NCBI GenBank assembly: GCA_964389475.1
Contig: CAYMFD010000093.1
Location: 1-15,708 of the forward strand
Reading direction: 5' to 3'
Length of the DNA: 15,708 nucleotides
Source: CAYMFD01 sp964389475
GTDB lineage: Bacteria > Bacteroidota > Bacteroidia > Chitinophagales > Saprospiraceae
Shown in pieces: positions 15,594 to 15,708 of this stretch (the first letter of the stretch is position 1; each line of letters begins with the position of its first letter). The notes under the pieces were generated by a model. That model searched no databases and had not been told where the DNA came from. It saw only the letters and a program-made list of their open reading frames with translations. A program made the position numbers and the translations under genes.

Positions 15594-15708
15594 GAGTGAA
15601 ACTGAGTATTATGGTCTGTGACTGTATCAGTAGCTAGTGGAAAGTCGTGTCACGGGATACTACATGATTTAGCGATTGTCATTATTTATCTTTAAGCCTC
15701 CATTCCTG

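Overview
The window looks like a chromosomal segment of a Bacteroidota bacterium. Two secreted proteins end in type IX secretion (T9SS) type A sorting domains. There is a TonB-dependent receptor with an N-terminal carboxypeptidase-regulatory-like domain, and ribosome binding sites are weak. The minus-strand secreted protein belongs to a style of large surface protein that I associate with Saprospirales/Lewinella-like genomes. That finer placement is inference.

Layout. (1) 81-3526: two tandem proton-coupled oligopeptide transporters of the POT/PTR2 family. The first is compact (479 aa, about 12 membrane helices). The second is 653 aa and carries the extra bacterial helix pair plus an unusual insertion of two further helices and a soluble domain after TM7. 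(2) 3589-4976: an ECF sigma factor with a hydrophobic C-terminal tail. It overlaps, through ATGA, an RskA-like membrane anti-sigma factor. (3) 4977-5551: a 575-bp non-coding stretch with several small inverted repeats. (4) 5552-10211: two closely related secreted DUF4331 proteins in tandem. The second is extended by a propeller-like region and a T9SS tail, and is followed by a strong intrinsic terminator. (5) 10378-13769: a membrane-tethered or exported TPR protein, then a TonB-dependent receptor only 5 nt downstream. (6) 13792-15516, minus strand: a divergent T9SS-secreted protein convergent with the receptor, then a short upstream region with a perfect hairpin.

How the parts may work together. 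The most coherent reading is an envelope module. The sigma/anti-sigma pair senses a state at the inner membrane. The two DUF4331 proteins act outside the inner membrane, one probably periplasmic and one exported through T9SS. The TPR protein and the TonB receptor supply assembly or uptake functions. No SusD-like partner is present, so this is not a classical polysaccharide utilisation locus. The receptor plug has a cluster of histidines, and both DUF4331 proteins carry the family SSHREAP motif at the probable mature N-terminus. A metal- or cofactor-related role is therefore a testable guess, not a conclusion. The peptide transporters lie directly upstream of the sigma gene with short gaps and may share its transcript.
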